Source: Nocardia sp. NBC_00565
GTDB taxonomy: Bacteria; Actinomycetota; Actinomycetes; Mycobacteriales; Mycobacteriaceae
Length of the DNA: 64,000 nucleotides
Assembly: GCF_036345915.1 (NCBI RefSeq)
Contig: NZ_CP107785.1
Span: forward strand, 6,882,001-6,946,000
Direction of reading: 5' to 3'
Under the pieces are notes generated by a model. The model was not told the origin of the DNA. It worked only from the letters and a program-made list of their open reading frames with translations, and ran no database searches. This document shows positions 54,691 through 63,309 of this stretch, piece after piece; position 1 is the stretch's first letter; each line of letters opens with the position of its first letter. A program made the translations under genes and the position numbers.

Positions 54691-55779
54691 TCATCGCAAC
54701 TCCAGTGGAGGTTCGATACCAGGTGGACTCATCGTCGCTGCAATAAAGATAGCTTCGAATCCGGCGGCGCGCATGATTTTCGCCCCGGTCAGCTCATCGA
54801 AGCTGCGCACCCTCAAGTCTCGCCCCTTGGTCATGGCGCCGAATACGGCAAAATACAGCTCGGCTTTCGGGTAATGCTCCCGTACCCGACGGGCGAGATA
54901 ACCGACAACGTCGGCGTGTTTGACTTCGAAGTCACAGATAAATATTGTCGGTGCACTCCTGGTTTCAGGGAAATGTGATGCGTCATCCAAATTGATACCG
55001 TCACGAATTTTATTGCAGCGTAGGTAGCCGATCTTGCAGCGGGAGAAACGAGACGAAGCAAGAAAAGTTGCCATAACAAGCCCTGCCTCGTTCACGCCGA
55101 AGCAGGCATCCACATCCAAGCGTTTGCCGACGTTCTTGATTTGCCTTGACACTTGTTCGATCCCGACCCCGAACGTTTCCCAGGTCAAATCGAGTAGCTG
55201 CCCTGGTTGCGGATTAGGTAGCGAGTACACAAGGATGTCCGAGTTGCCGTGTTCGACTGTGGGCACCGAAAGGGTGAACTCGCCGCCCACCTGACTTGTC
55301 GTTTCGTCGGAAGCTGGGCCGAACTCCGGTGTCACTGAAATGGAATGCAGCTGTCTGCGCGTGATTTCGTGTCGGGGTTGATTGTTTTCGGTGAACCGCT
55401 TGAGCGATAGCTGATCTTCAATCGGCAGACGTTCATAGGCTTCGGCAATCAACTCGGTCGGTGACACATATTCTTCCGCCGCTCCAACCGGGCCACGGCC
55501 ATAGGCGGCGCACAGGATCAGCACGCTCGACAACGACGGGGGCGATCCTTGGCCACGCCCTCGCGCCCACGTTTCCCACGCGTTGATCGACGTGCCACCC
55601 AGGCTTGTCTGATTCCCCGTGACTTCGTTATAACGCTCAGCAGCCATATCCTGAGATAGGCCAGCTGCATACCGGTACGCCTGCAAGCTCGGCACATCTG
55701 GGTACCGGGCCAATAGCTCAGTAGCTGCGCTTCGCGCCGACCCCAGTTCGGCCCATAACTTCTTGCCCATCGCGGCCAT
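54691..55779 (-). CDS. HTH regulator fused to a phosphoribosyltransferase-like domain
   Basis: 362 residues from ATG 55779 (GAGGGCGAGAG upstream). Residues 20-110 are an XRE-like HTH (LQAYRYAAGLSQDMAAERYN, TSINAWETWARGRGQGSPPS, LILCAAYGRGP). After a linker, the C-terminal 180 residues look like a PRTase/Rossmann-like fold: VGKRLDVDACFGVNEAGLVM ATFLASS, SAPTIFICDFEVKHADVVGY LARRVREHYPKAELYFAV. The PRPP-loop acidic pair is not clear. A DNA-binding protein with a nucleotide-type sensor or enzyme domain, cotranscribed with a phosphatase, suggests a nucleotide-signal circuit; no known system was recognised. Moderately AT-rich like its partner. Confidence 0.65.
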   Translation of the reverse strand: MAAMGKKLWAELGSARSAATELLARYPDVPSLQAYRYAAGLSQDMAAERYNEVTGNQTSLGGTSINAWETWARGRGQGSPPSLSSVLILCAAYGRGPVGAAEEYVSPTELIAEAYERLPIEDQLSLKRFTENNQPRHEITRRQLHSISVTPEFGPASDETTSQVGGEFTLSVPTVEHGNSDILVYSLPNPQPGQLLDLTWETFGVGIEQVSRQIKNVGKRLDVDACFGVNEAGLVMATFLASSRFSRCKIGYLRCNKIRDGINLDDASHFPETRSAPTIFICDFEVKHADVVGYLARRVREHYPKAELYFAVFGAMTKGRDLRVRSFDELTGAKIMRAAGFEAIFIAATMSPPGIEPPLELR

Positions 55780-56158
55780 CTCTCGCCCTCGCGCCTGCGG
55801 GCTCAACGATTGCTTGCCGGGGTCCGCCCTCTGCGGCCTTGAGACTCCCACCTACGCACCTCTTCGCGACCGGGAACACAACAGACTTCTCAAAGTTACC
55901 CATTCTAATGGGCATCATGCATGCCTTCCAACCAAAACCCCAGGTCAGAATGCCCAAAAACCTGACGAAAGTTGAACCGCTGCGCAGGTGTCAAGAGCCA
56001 GTTACGGGTGCGAGGCTGAGAGCCAGCACCCACCCGGCGGGCGCGTCCTCGTTCTTCTTCCCCATGGACCCACCGTCAGCAGTGAGCCGCCAGCGGTGTT
56101 CATCACCTCGCCGGGTGGCGTGCAACCAATGACAGCCGACACAACGGGGGCGAACGCG

Positions 56159-56245
56159 ATGAAGTTCAACCGGTGGCGAGAAGCCGAGGCAGACGACGTG
56201 TCACCCGCAAATGGTCATCAAATCGCAGGGAGGCAAAGCTTATGA
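56159..56245 (+). CDS. 28-residue ORF (MKFNRWRE type)
   Basis: ATG 56159 with GGGGGCG upstream; ends in a TGA overlapping the next start (ATGA at 56242). Its first residues MKFNRWREAEADD closely match MGFNWWREEDSDS at 56688, so the two share an ancestor and this is probably a shortened copy acting as a leader for the next gene. The stretch 55780-56158 before it holds no gene; it includes a 9-bp inverted repeat CACCCGGCG (56031-56039) / CGCCGGGTG (56109-56117). Confidence 0.45.
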   Translation: MKFNRWREAEADDVSPANGHQIAGRQSL

Positions 56246-56685
56246 CTCGGAACGACGAGAATTACGGCCCAAACGAGACGCCGCCGCACATCAGCTTTTC
56301 CGAGGTTCTGCGAGAACTGGAAAACGTGGCCGCAGAGCTGAAGAGCGAGATTGCAACCGAACATCCAGACCGCAGAGTCAATGGCCTACAGAGCCAAGTA
56401 GATACCACGGCACAGGAGTTGGCCCGGTTGGCTTCCGCGTTGGAGGCCATGCCCGATGCCAGCGAGGAGTCCGAAGAGCTTCCGTGTCAATGGTTGTGCT
56501 ACGACGATGGCACCTGGACGCCGGTCTATCCGGACGGTTCGACGGGCCATCGGTTCACCTGGACTCAGATGATCGCCGCTCGAGGCGAGGACATCGGCAG
56601 CGTTATCGAATCCCTGATCAACGCTGGACTCATCGCTGAGGTCCAGGAGGTCGGGATTGAAGTGTTCGGCCATGGGAGGGGATGA
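56242..56685 (+). CDS. Hypothetical protein of the island
   Basis: 147 residues from ATG 56242 with GGGAGG eight bases before. The N-terminal half is a predicted coiled coil (SEVLRELENVAAELKSEIAT, DTTAQELARLASALEAM); the C-terminal half is compact (LPCQWLCYDDGTWTPVYPDG, TWTQMIAARGEDIGSVIESL) without a recognised family. It is translationally linked to the leader ORF and to the next gene. An adaptor-like or toxin/immunity role cannot be told. Confidence 0.55.
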   Translation: MTRNDENYGPNETPPHISFSEVLRELENVAAELKSEIATEHPDRRVNGLQSQVDTTAQELARLASALEAMPDASEESEELPCQWLCYDDGTWTPVYPDGSTGHRFTWTQMIAARGEDIGSVIESLINAGLIAEVQEVGIEVFGHGRG

Positions 56686-56687
56686 CG

Positions 56688-57002
56688 ATGGGGTTCAACT
56701 GGTGGCGGGAAGAGGATTCGGACAGTACGTCAGCGCAAGAGCTTGTGGACCGTGTACAGGCCGAGTGGCATGCCGAACACCGCCGCGAGCAGGTTAGAGC
56801 TGAACAGCCCGATGCCAGGCTGTGGCCTACCGGGTGGCCGCACGAGGCTCCCGACAACTTGCTGAGCGTGCCCGAAGCTCACCAGGCTATGCAGCGCCAC
56901 AGGCAGTGCCGCGCCGATCAGTGCCCGCGCAAGGCAGCTGCCCGGCAAGTGCTGATCGACGCCGGGCGGATGAAGCCAGACCCCTCACGGGAGCCCCGAT
57001 GA
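56688..57002 (+). CDS. Hypothetical protein, MGFNWWRE type
   Basis: 104 residues from ATG 56688 (GGAGG eight bases before; ATG 56682 overlaps the previous stop). N-terminus MGFNWWREEDSDSTS as in the 28-residue ORF, then a helical charged region (ELVDRVQAEWHAEHRREQVR) and two Cys in HRQCRADQCPRKAAARQVLI. Found only in actinobacterial accessory DNA as far as can be judged; function unknown. Overlaps the next ORF by ATGA. Confidence 0.5.
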   Translation: MGFNWWREEDSDSTSAQELVDRVQAEWHAEHRREQVRAEQPDARLWPTGWPHEAPDNLLSVPEAHQAMQRHRQCRADQCPRKAAARQVLIDAGRMKPDPSREPR

Positions 57003-57436
57003 GGTTCGTAGCCGGAAACATGCTCGATGTCGGGAGCGATGGCACTGCCGAACTACCCGACCGCCCTATGAATATCGCTACCTCATGCCTTAGTCGCTCT
57101 CGTGTCGACCGGCCACACCCCCAGACCAGAACCCAACGGTGCGCCATGATTGGTACAGCGAATTCCTTTGCCCACCAACAGAAATCGGAGACCACCTACC
57201 TCGACGTGGCCGCAAACGACCACGGCCACGAGAAAGGTCTACTCGTCCACCGTGTCCTTTCGCGGGTCGCCGATCCCGAGCCGCACGTCATCGAGATCGG
57301 CCCAGGTGGCGGCGCGGCCGTCGCGTTCCTGGCATCCCAACTCGACGCCGCGCCCCTACCTCACCGCCGACGAGCTGCCGATCACCCTGTCGTCGGCCTG
57401 CCCTACCGCGATCTGGTCATGGCCGCCGCCCACTGA
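56999..57436 (+). CDS. Truncated SAM-dependent methyltransferase-like protein
   Basis: 145 residues, starting within the previous stop (ATGA). A segment near residues 70-115 (LLVHRVLSRVADPEPHVIEI GPGGGAAVAFLASQLD) is methyltransferase motif I with its SAM loop. The rest of the Rossmann domain is missing and the frame ends in Arg/Ala-rich sequence within about 60 bases of a groEL fragment, so a rearrangement probably cut the gene. Likely inactive. Confidence 0.5.
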   Translation: MRFVAGNMLDVGSDGTAELPDRPMNIATSCLSRSRVDRPHPQTRTQRCAMIGTANSFAHQQKSETTYLDVAANDHGHEKGLLVHRVLSRVADPEPHVIEIGPGGGAAVAFLASQLDAAPLPHRRRAADHPVVGLPYRDLVMAAAH

Positions 57437-57495
57437 TCACAGCCCCAAGTGGTTCCCGCCACGACTACATATCCGCACGTTCACCGGATCATGTC

Positions 57496-57722
57496 GGGCC
57501 GTGTTGCGCAGATCCGCACCGAGATCGAGAACTCGGATTCGGACTACGACCGGGAGAAGCTGCAGGAGCGTCTGAAGCTGGCCCGCGGTGTTGCGGTGAT
57601 CAAGGCCGGTGCCGCAACCGAGGTCGAGCTCGAGGAGCACAAGCACCGCATCGAAGATGCCGTGCGCAACGCCAAGGCCGCCGTCGAGGAAGGCATCGTC
57701 GCCGGTGGTGGCGTAGCTCTGC
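57496..57722 (+). pseudogene. Degraded partial copy of groEL2
   Basis: 227 bp nearly identical to groEL2 53009-53238, with three bases deleted and scattered changes (LAKLAGG reads [14 protein letters not shown] reads ELEEHKHR). It covers the region [20 protein letters not shown] to [14 protein letters not shown] only. An ATG just before it (57491) is fortuitous. Flanks are unrelated to groEL. The remaining part of 57437-57999 holds no recognisable gene. Confidence 0.93.
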
Positions 57723-57999
57723 CGGTCCATCCCGAATACGGTGCCGCTGCGCACCACTCAGGCCGCAACGGGGCGGCGATATTCGAGCAGAACCGGCGTC
57801 CGCGAGCCTCGCCGCACCGAAACACCCCGGGATCGAACGGCACGCCGCTGCCGCATTCTCGCCGCATGGGCCGATCGAATCCCGATCAGCGCCCAGGCAA
57901 TTCGACGTCGAAGCGGCCTGAGCCGGGACGGACCGACGACGAACACCACGGGCGCAGCGGACCCGGTGCACATCTTCGCCGTCGGCACCCGTCCCCGGC

Positions 58000-58728
58000 T
58001 CATGACTTCTCGGCGGCAATCACCGAAAGCAGTTCGCCCAGATGGGCTTCGACCGGCGGCTTAAAGACGCCGACGCCCGCGAACAGGCCCTGGCCGTTCT
58101 CCTGCTCCAGCAGCGCGAGCAGGATGTGCTCGGTGCCGATGTAGTTGTGGCCGAGGCGAAGCGCCTCGCGGAAGGTCAGTTCGAGTACCTTCTTCACCTC
58201 CGCATCGAAGGGAACCAGCGCGGGCAACTCATCGGCCCGCTCGGGCAAACCCGCCGTCGCGATCTCGCGGACCGTTTCGAGCGAGCCGCCCTGTACGACA
58301 ATCTCTTTCGCGCCGAGGCCCTCCGGCTCGGCCAGTAGGCCGAGGATCAGATGGCCGACGACGATCTCCGCATTGCCGGCCGCACGCGCGGCCTCCTGAG
58401 ATGCCACGACCACTTTGCGCGCCCGGGGAGTGAACTTCGCGAAGCCCGCTCTGGGATCCATGGCCGCGGCGGCCGCCGGATCACCGGGGCCCTTCGATAC
58501 GAACCGCTTCTGCGCCGCCTGCTTGGTGACGCCCATGCTGGCGCCGATATCGGTCCACGAGGCGCCGGAGCGGCGGGCCTGGTCCACGAAGTGGCCGATC
58601 AGATGATCGGCGACTTCGCCGAGATGCCCGGCCGTGACCACCGCATCGGAGAGTTGTTCGAGTACGTCGTCCGGACGCGCCTTCTTGATGCCCTCGATCA
58701 GATCGTCGAGTCGAATATTGGATGTCAT
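58000..58728 (-). CDS. HTH plus Clp N-domain protein
   Basis: 242 residues. An N-terminal HTH ([23 protein letters not shown]) is followed by two Clp_N repeats ([56 protein letters not shown]), the substrate-binding module of ClpC, with no ATPase. Common in actinobacteria; presumed to bind DNA or to be an adaptor or regulator of Clp proteolysis. The start codon is two bases from a palindromic operator, so the mRNA is probably leaderless and the protein may control itself. Confidence 0.85.
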   Translation of the reverse strand: MTSNIRLDDLIEGIKKARPDDVLEQLSDAVVTAGHLGEVADHLIGHFVDQARRSGASWTDIGASMGVTKQAAQKRFVSKGPGDPAAAAAMDPRAGFAKFTPRARKVVVASQEAARAAGNAEIVVGHLILGLLAEPEGLGAKEIVVQGGSLETVREIATAGLPERADELPALVPFDAEVKKVLELTFREALRLGHNYIGTEHILLALLEQENGQGLFAGVGVFKPPVEAHLGELLSVIAAEKS

Positions 58729-58729
58729 A

Positions 58730-58777
58730 CGTCAACCATAAGTTGACGATCAATCGTCGTCAACCCTTGGTTGACGA
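58730..58777. promoter_or_regulatory. Double operator upstream of the Clp_N gene
   Basis: CGTCAAC-CATAA-GTTGACG (58730-58748) and CGTCAAC-CCTTG-GTTGACG (58758-58776) share identical 7-bp arms with 5-bp spacers; their centres are 28 bp apart. The first lies against the start codon. Confidence 0.85.
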
Positions 58778-59284
58778 TCGGTTTTCAGTGCGCGTGAGAA
58801 AGTTCCCCACCGCATCGGAACATGAACATTCAGGGACGGGCCGATCGCCCGGCGCCCCGCACGATCTGCTCCTTGAACCAGGCCGCGGTCCGACCGGTCA
58901 ATGCGGTCCGGCCCGGCGAGTCATTGAGAGTTCCCGCCAGAATGTCAGTGCGCTGATCTGTGGTTTTCCCGCCTTTCCTCACGTGAGTTCCAGTGGCGCG
59001 AACAACCGCGCACGACGCGGACCCGGAACCCGGCCTGGTTCTGATCGCCAATCGCGACATCGTTTGGTCGCCAATGTCGACACCAGCGCCTTCGTGGCGG
59101 GTCTGCCGGGCCGTCAGTTTCAGCTCAACAACTTCTCAGACGTGGTGGGCATTAACGGCACCCCGAGATCGAGTTCCCTACGCTGTTGCCAACTGCGCGC
59201 CACCTCGGCCCGGGCCGCCGCCACGGCTTACTGAACAGGTATCTGCGTCCAGCCCCGCGTCGGGCCTTGGAAGGAAGGCGTCTC
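58778..59284. other. Region without a confident gene
   Basis: About 500 bp. A short reverse-strand frame near 58830-58930 ends LTGRTAAWFKEQI, faintly like the C-terminus of an NmrA-type reductase; too little to call. The Shine-Dalgarno AAGGAAGG for the next gene is at the right end. Confidence 0.4.
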
Positions 59285-60376
59285 GTGCACCCTGCAGTAG
59301 CGCAGCTGAGTGTGGTCATGCCGCCCTCGCCGCTGGGTCCGGTGATCGCCCCGCCCTGGACGCGAATCGAGGAGGCGATGGCGGTCGGGCTGCCGCGCGA
59401 CTATCGGGACTTCATCGATCTATACGGCGACGGGGCGATCAACGACGAACTCGGCGTCAACTACCCCGCCTGGCAGCAGGATGACACCTCGACTCTGAGC
59501 ACCTTGGTGGATGTAGCCGAAGAGGACAACGGCTACGGTGTTTACGAATCCTTGGAGATGCCCTTTCCCGGGTATCCGGCGCCGGGCGGGCTGCTGCAGT
59601 GGGGCGGCAATTACAACGGCGACAGGCTCTGTTGGCTGACCGAGGGCAAGGACCCGGACGACTGGCCGGTGGTGGTGGTCTTCCGCCACATTTCGGATCC
59701 GTCGTGGCGGCGGTTCGACGGTGGTATGGCCGCATTCCTGCTTGCCGTGGTCACCGGCACGTTCGACCTCGCGACCACGTTGATCGGCGATGCACCGGGT
59801 GAGGCGCGCTGGACTCTGGCGCGGGATTGGATCCACGACTACGGGTTCACGCCGTCGGCGCGCTACGTCCATGCTGGCGAAATGTTGCGGCCGGGTGGGC
59901 AGGGCCTGACACTTGCCGGGGGTGTGCCGGTGTCGCTGCGGTATGCCGAGGGTCTCGGTGGGGATCAGGAACTGTACGGGCGCACCGGTGAGGTTCGGCC
60001 CCTGATCGAGCCCCACGACCCTGACTGCCCCGCCGCGACAATCACCCTGGCCGGCGGCGGACTGGCGCCGGGGATGATGGCCTACCGGATCTGGGCCGAG
60101 GCCACCATCGACCTCGACAATGCGCCGGGCACCCTCGCACTGGAACTACTCCGCGACCGCACACCGATCCCGGCAACCACCTCCGTACTGGACAACTACG
60201 GCCAGACCTTGACAATCATCACCAAAGCCGAAATCACCGTAGCCGCCGGCGCGGACCCGGCAGCGGTGCAACTGCGCGTCGTGAGCGACCAGGACACCGA
60301 CATCACTGTGTGGGACCTGTCCCTGCATGTCAAGGGCACCCTGGCCACCGACCCCCAGACGTGCCCCACCTCGTGA
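59285..60376 (+). CDS. SUKH (SMI1/KNR4) domain protein with extra C-terminal domain
   Basis: 363 residues from GTG 59285 (AAGGAAGG upstream). Residues 10-160 are a SUKH fold: IEEAMAVGLPRDYRDFIDLY GDG, GGLLQWGGNYNGDRLCWLTE GKDPDDWPVVV, RRFDGGMAAFLLAVVTG. SUKH proteins are the commonest immunity proteins to nuclease toxins of polymorphic and contact-dependent systems. A second domain of about 170 residues, beta-rich (ATITLAGGGLAPGMMAYRIW, TLTIITKAEITVAAG), follows and is not recognised. No toxin gene is seen next to it. Confidence 0.8.
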   Translation: MHPAVAQLSVVMPPSPLGPVIAPPWTRIEEAMAVGLPRDYRDFIDLYGDGAINDELGVNYPAWQQDDTSTLSTLVDVAEEDNGYGVYESLEMPFPGYPAPGGLLQWGGNYNGDRLCWLTEGKDPDDWPVVVVFRHISDPSWRRFDGGMAAFLLAVVTGTFDLATTLIGDAPGEARWTLARDWIHDYGFTPSARYVHAGEMLRPGGQGLTLAGGVPVSLRYAEGLGGDQELYGRTGEVRPLIEPHDPDCPAATITLAGGGLAPGMMAYRIWAEATIDLDNAPGTLALELLRDRTPIPATTSVLDNYGQTLTIITKAEITVAAGADPAAVQLRVVSDQDTDITVWDLSLHVKGTLATDPQTCPTS

Positions 60377-60509
60377 CCGCCAATCCCGGAAACCCGACTT
60401 GCCCGGGGTAGGGGCGCTTCTGCCAGAAATCCGGCGGCGGCGCTGCGAGCGAGTGGTGCCGAATTTCGCGACCAGAACTGTCATGCGTGCAGTCGTTTTC
60501 GGTGCCGGA

Positions 60510-60833
60510 ATGACCGCCGAGATTACGTGGGACAGCGCGGACAAGTCTGCCGAGCTGGAAGGGACTTCCCCGCGCCTGATCACCTGGGGAGTCGACTCCT
60601 CCGCCGACCTGATGTGCTGGGACGCCTCCGGGGAGGATCCGGCGGCGTGGCCGGTGCTCGTGTTCAATCGCGGTGACGCCCTGTTTCGTCGCTACGACTG
60701 CGGTATGGCCGAGTTCCTCACCCGGATAATGCTGGGTGACTTCCCCGAGTGCCCGCTGGAGGACGACACTCTCTGGGGACGAGCAGAGGCGAGTTGGGAG
60801 AAGGACACGCCAAGGCCTGTGGTGAGGACGTGA
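60510..60833 (+). pseudogene. 5'-truncated SUKH gene
   Basis: 107 codons from ATG 60510. Only the SUKH C-terminal half is present: PRLITWGVDSSADLMCWDAS, EDPAAWPVLVFNRGDALFRR YDCGMAEFLTRIMLGDFP. The N-terminal half (the LP..Y..F..YG part) is missing, and upstream codons are not family-like. It ends where the Tn3 remnant starts, so the insertion and deletion probably damaged it. Confidence 0.7.
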
Positions 60834-61020
60834 TCGGTATTCGCCGGTACAGCTTGGTCACGGTCCGGTACCTGGGCCTGTTCCTGGCTGATCGGCTGGA
60901 GGTTCCGGCCGATCTGGTCACTACCTGGCCGAGCAGCTGGGTATCGACGACCCGTCGTGTGTGAAGGCCTACACCGACCGCGAACACACCCGGTACGACC
61001 TTGGCGGGGCGGTGCGGTGC
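60831..61020 (+). mobile_element. Tn3-family transposase remnant
   Basis: Two frames in turn give the N-terminal (DUF4158-like) part of Tn3 transposases: SLVTVRYLGLFLADRLEVPA DLV, then, shifted by two bases at about 60920, YLAEQLGIDDPSCVKAYTDR EHTRYD. No catalytic DDE part, resolvase or terminal repeats remain. It sits between two SUKH genes and is the only transposon trace in the window. Confidence 0.72.
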
Positions 61021-61061
61021 ATGGTGTCCTCGTAATAACGTCCGGGAAGTCAGGTGACCTG

Positions 61062-61589
61062 ATGAGTCTGCGAGAACTGGAGCAGGCCGTACCAGCCTTG
61101 CTGGACATTCGGTCGGCCGAACGCCGGAACATCGACTGGGAGTTCATCCAGCGTGAGACCGGTGTCGTACTGCCCCCGGACTTCGTCGCTCTCGCGGAAA
61201 CATACCCGCCTTTCACGGTGAACGACTTCCTGGGGCTGCACATCCCGTCCCCCGGCGAAGAGAAGTATTTCCTCGCCGGTGTGCAGGAGCTCCTCGGCAA
61301 CCTGGCGGAGCTTCGTAACGCCGGGATGTCGCATGGCCATGTCCCGTTCCCCGAGCCAGGCGGACTCCTCCCCTGGGGCGATTCCTCGGAGGGTGACGTC
61401 TTCTACTGGAAGACATCGGAAGCAGACAGCGCGTCATGGTCGGTTCTGGTCAGTGGTCGCAACGACGACTGGTGCGCGTACGCGGGAGGCATGACCTCCT
61501 ATCTCGCGGGGTTGGTACGCGGGACGGTTCCTCCGGACGGTCTGCCGCCGGAGTTCCCGAGCTCGACGCCGGTCATCGAAGCCGACTGA
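61062..61589 (+). CDS. SUKH (SMI1/KNR4) domain protein
   Basis: 175 residues from ATG 61062 (AGGTGA five bases before). SUKH pattern: IDWEFIQRETGVVLPPDFVA LAETYPPFTVNDFL, GGLLPWGDSSEGDVFYWKTS, SWSVLVSGRNDDWCAYAGGM TSYLAGLVRG. Probable immunity protein. It begins 40 bp after the Tn3 remnant and is the third SUKH copy in 2.3 kb. Confidence 0.8.
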   Translation: MSLRELEQAVPALLDIRSAERRNIDWEFIQRETGVVLPPDFVALAETYPPFTVNDFLGLHIPSPGEEKYFLAGVQELLGNLAELRNAGMSHGHVPFPEPGGLLPWGDSSEGDVFYWKTSEADSASWSVLVSGRNDDWCAYAGGMTSYLAGLVRGTVPPDGLPPEFPSSTPVIEAD

Positions 61590-62038
61590 TGTATAACGCT
61601 GGGCTCGCCATGCCTGGCGGCCCCGCTCCGGCAACGAATCCCCCACCATCCCATGACCCCAGTGCTGAAGACGAGTACGAGCTGAAGGAACCCTGCTGCA
61701 GGCGACTGCGGGACACGCCGATGTTCGCAGTCCCGTTCAGCCACACCGGAATCCGCAGCCCAGCACTGTACACGACTTCGAACAATCACAGCCAGGGCGA
61801 TCGTTGTGTTCGCGTACGATAGACGGTCGTTTTCCGAACGCCGCATGAGGGAACCGCGTCACCAGCCAGGAGGGATGGTCAGTCGGATCGGATGTTCGCC
61901 CGCTCCCACGCCGCTGTAATCGCGGCGGGAATGCGCCCTCTGTCGGGTAAGTCGTATTTGTGGCTCCCTTTCGATCGGCCGACACCTCTTAGACCGGGCA
62001 GGCCCCCGATCCCTGACAACTTCTCGGCATGACGTACG
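61590..62038. other. Region without a recognised gene
   Basis: 449 bp, somewhat AT-richer. Short frames on both strands show no family pattern. No promoter-like motif stands out. Confidence 0.4.
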
Positions 62039-62932
62039 TCACTCCGCCACTACTCCGTCGACCCGGCCGATATGGGCCAGCTTGTCCGGGTTGACGATCA
62101 ACCGCAGCGCGGTCACCACCTCGCCGAGGGTGTCCACACCGACGACCAGCATCGGCTCCCCCGCCGACCGCACGACCACCGCGAGCGCACCGTTGATCTC
62201 CTCCAGCACGATCACCATGCCGGGCACTTCCCAGCGGAACAGACCGGCCAGGTAGCGCGCGACCGCCGCGGCGCCGACAATCGGCCGCCGGGCCGCGTTG
62301 ACCAGGCCGCCGCCATCGGCCGTCGAGACGACATCGGCAGCGAGCATCCGTTCCAGCGCCTCGACATCCCCGATGCGCGCCGCCTTCAGGAAGCGCTCGA
62401 TCAGCTCGCGGCCCTGATCGGCCGGAACATCGAAGCGCGGCCGCCCTTCCCGCACTCGCACACTCGCCCGCCGGAAGATCTGCTGCGAATTGGCCTCGGT
62501 CACCGCGAGCATGTCCGCGATCTCCCGATGGGCGTAACCGAACGCCTCGCGCAGGACGAAGACGGCCCGCTCGACCGGGCTCAACCGCTCCAGCGCGGTG
62601 AGCAGCGCCAGCGATACCAGCTCGCGCTCCTCCACCGACTCCAGCGGCCCGAGCTCACCGCGCGCGGTCGGCACCGGCTCCGGCAGCCAGGGTCCGACAT
62701 AGGTTTCGCGGCGGGCCCGCGCCGAAACCAGCCAGGTGCGACAGAGATTCACGATCGCGGTGGTCAGCCAGGCCTCGGCCGAGCGAATCGTGCTGCGGTC
62801 GGCGCTATCCCAGCGCAGGTAGGTCTCCTGCACCGCGTCCTCGGCCTCGGTCCCGGATCCGAGCATCCGATAGGCGAGCGCGAACAGGCGCGGGCGATGC
62901 GCCTGGAATTCGCGCAATCCATCCGCTTCCAC
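62039..62932 (-). CDS. sigJ: ECF41-type sigma factor (SigJ-like)
   Basis: 297 residues from GTG 62932, with GAAGAAGG upstream; GTG 62938 is an alternative, and the open frame further upstream is not sigma-like. Sigma region 2: FQAHRPRLFALAYRMLGSGT EAEDAVQETYLRW; region 4: LERLSPVERAVFVLREAFGY AHREIADMLAV. The C-terminal 100 residues are the SnoaL-like extension (MLVVGVDTLGEVVTALRLIV NPDKLAHI) that defines ECF41 and modulates activity without an anti-sigma factor. The usual partner gene, a carboxymuconolactone, oxidoreductase or epimerase-type gene next to it, is not seen here. Confidence 0.9.
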   Translation of the reverse strand: MEADGLREFQAHRPRLFALAYRMLGSGTEAEDAVQETYLRWDSADRSTIRSAEAWLTTAIVNLCRTWLVSARARRETYVGPWLPEPVPTARGELGPLESVEERELVSLALLTALERLSPVERAVFVLREAFGYAHREIADMLAVTEANSQQIFRRASVRVREGRPRFDVPADQGRELIERFLKAARIGDVEALERMLAADVVSTADGGGLVNAARRPIVGAAAVARYLAGLFRWEVPGMVIVLEEINGALAVVVRSAGEPMLVVGVDTLGEVVTALRLIVNPDKLAHIGRVDGVVAE

Positions 62933-63271
62933 CGCCACCTTCTTCCGCGCTCGGCCGCCGAAGATGACGGTACCGGTCGGGACCGACCAGGCCCTCGGGA
63001 GTTCGGTAGAGCGACCGATGGTCCGGCCCCCACCGAAAACCCTTCCTGCATCGAATCCCCAGAACCCCGAACCACCAAGCGCCGCAAGAGTGCTCATAGC
63101 CGCAGCATGGTCGCCTGGCCTTGATGATTCCTTAAGGAATACCAGGCAAGGTGTCATCAGCGGATAAACGCTCGGAGCGTATCCGGGGACTCGAGTCTGC
63201 TGGTCGGTGATTCGGGCGAGTCGAATGATCAGCGTGGGGAACACTCGGGTTCGGCCCGCCCGAGAAGGGCG

Positions 63272-63305
63272 GTGTCCGACCAACCCACACGGGCTGGTCG
63301 GACAC
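63272..63305 (-). terminator. Terminator of pssA
   Basis: GTGTCCGACCA (63272-63282) pairs with TGGTCGGACAC (63295-63305), with a further CCC/GGG pairing inside the loop, five bases past the pssA stop. No T-tract. The rest of 62933-63309 holds no gene. Confidence 0.8.
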
Positions 63306-63309
63306 GCTT

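Noticed and set aside
57449..58144. 231-codon frame containing the groEL fragment as a gene
   Set aside because: Only 76 codons match GroEL; the rest is low-complexity and overlaps the Clp_N gene on the other strand, so it is treated as a pseudogene fragment.
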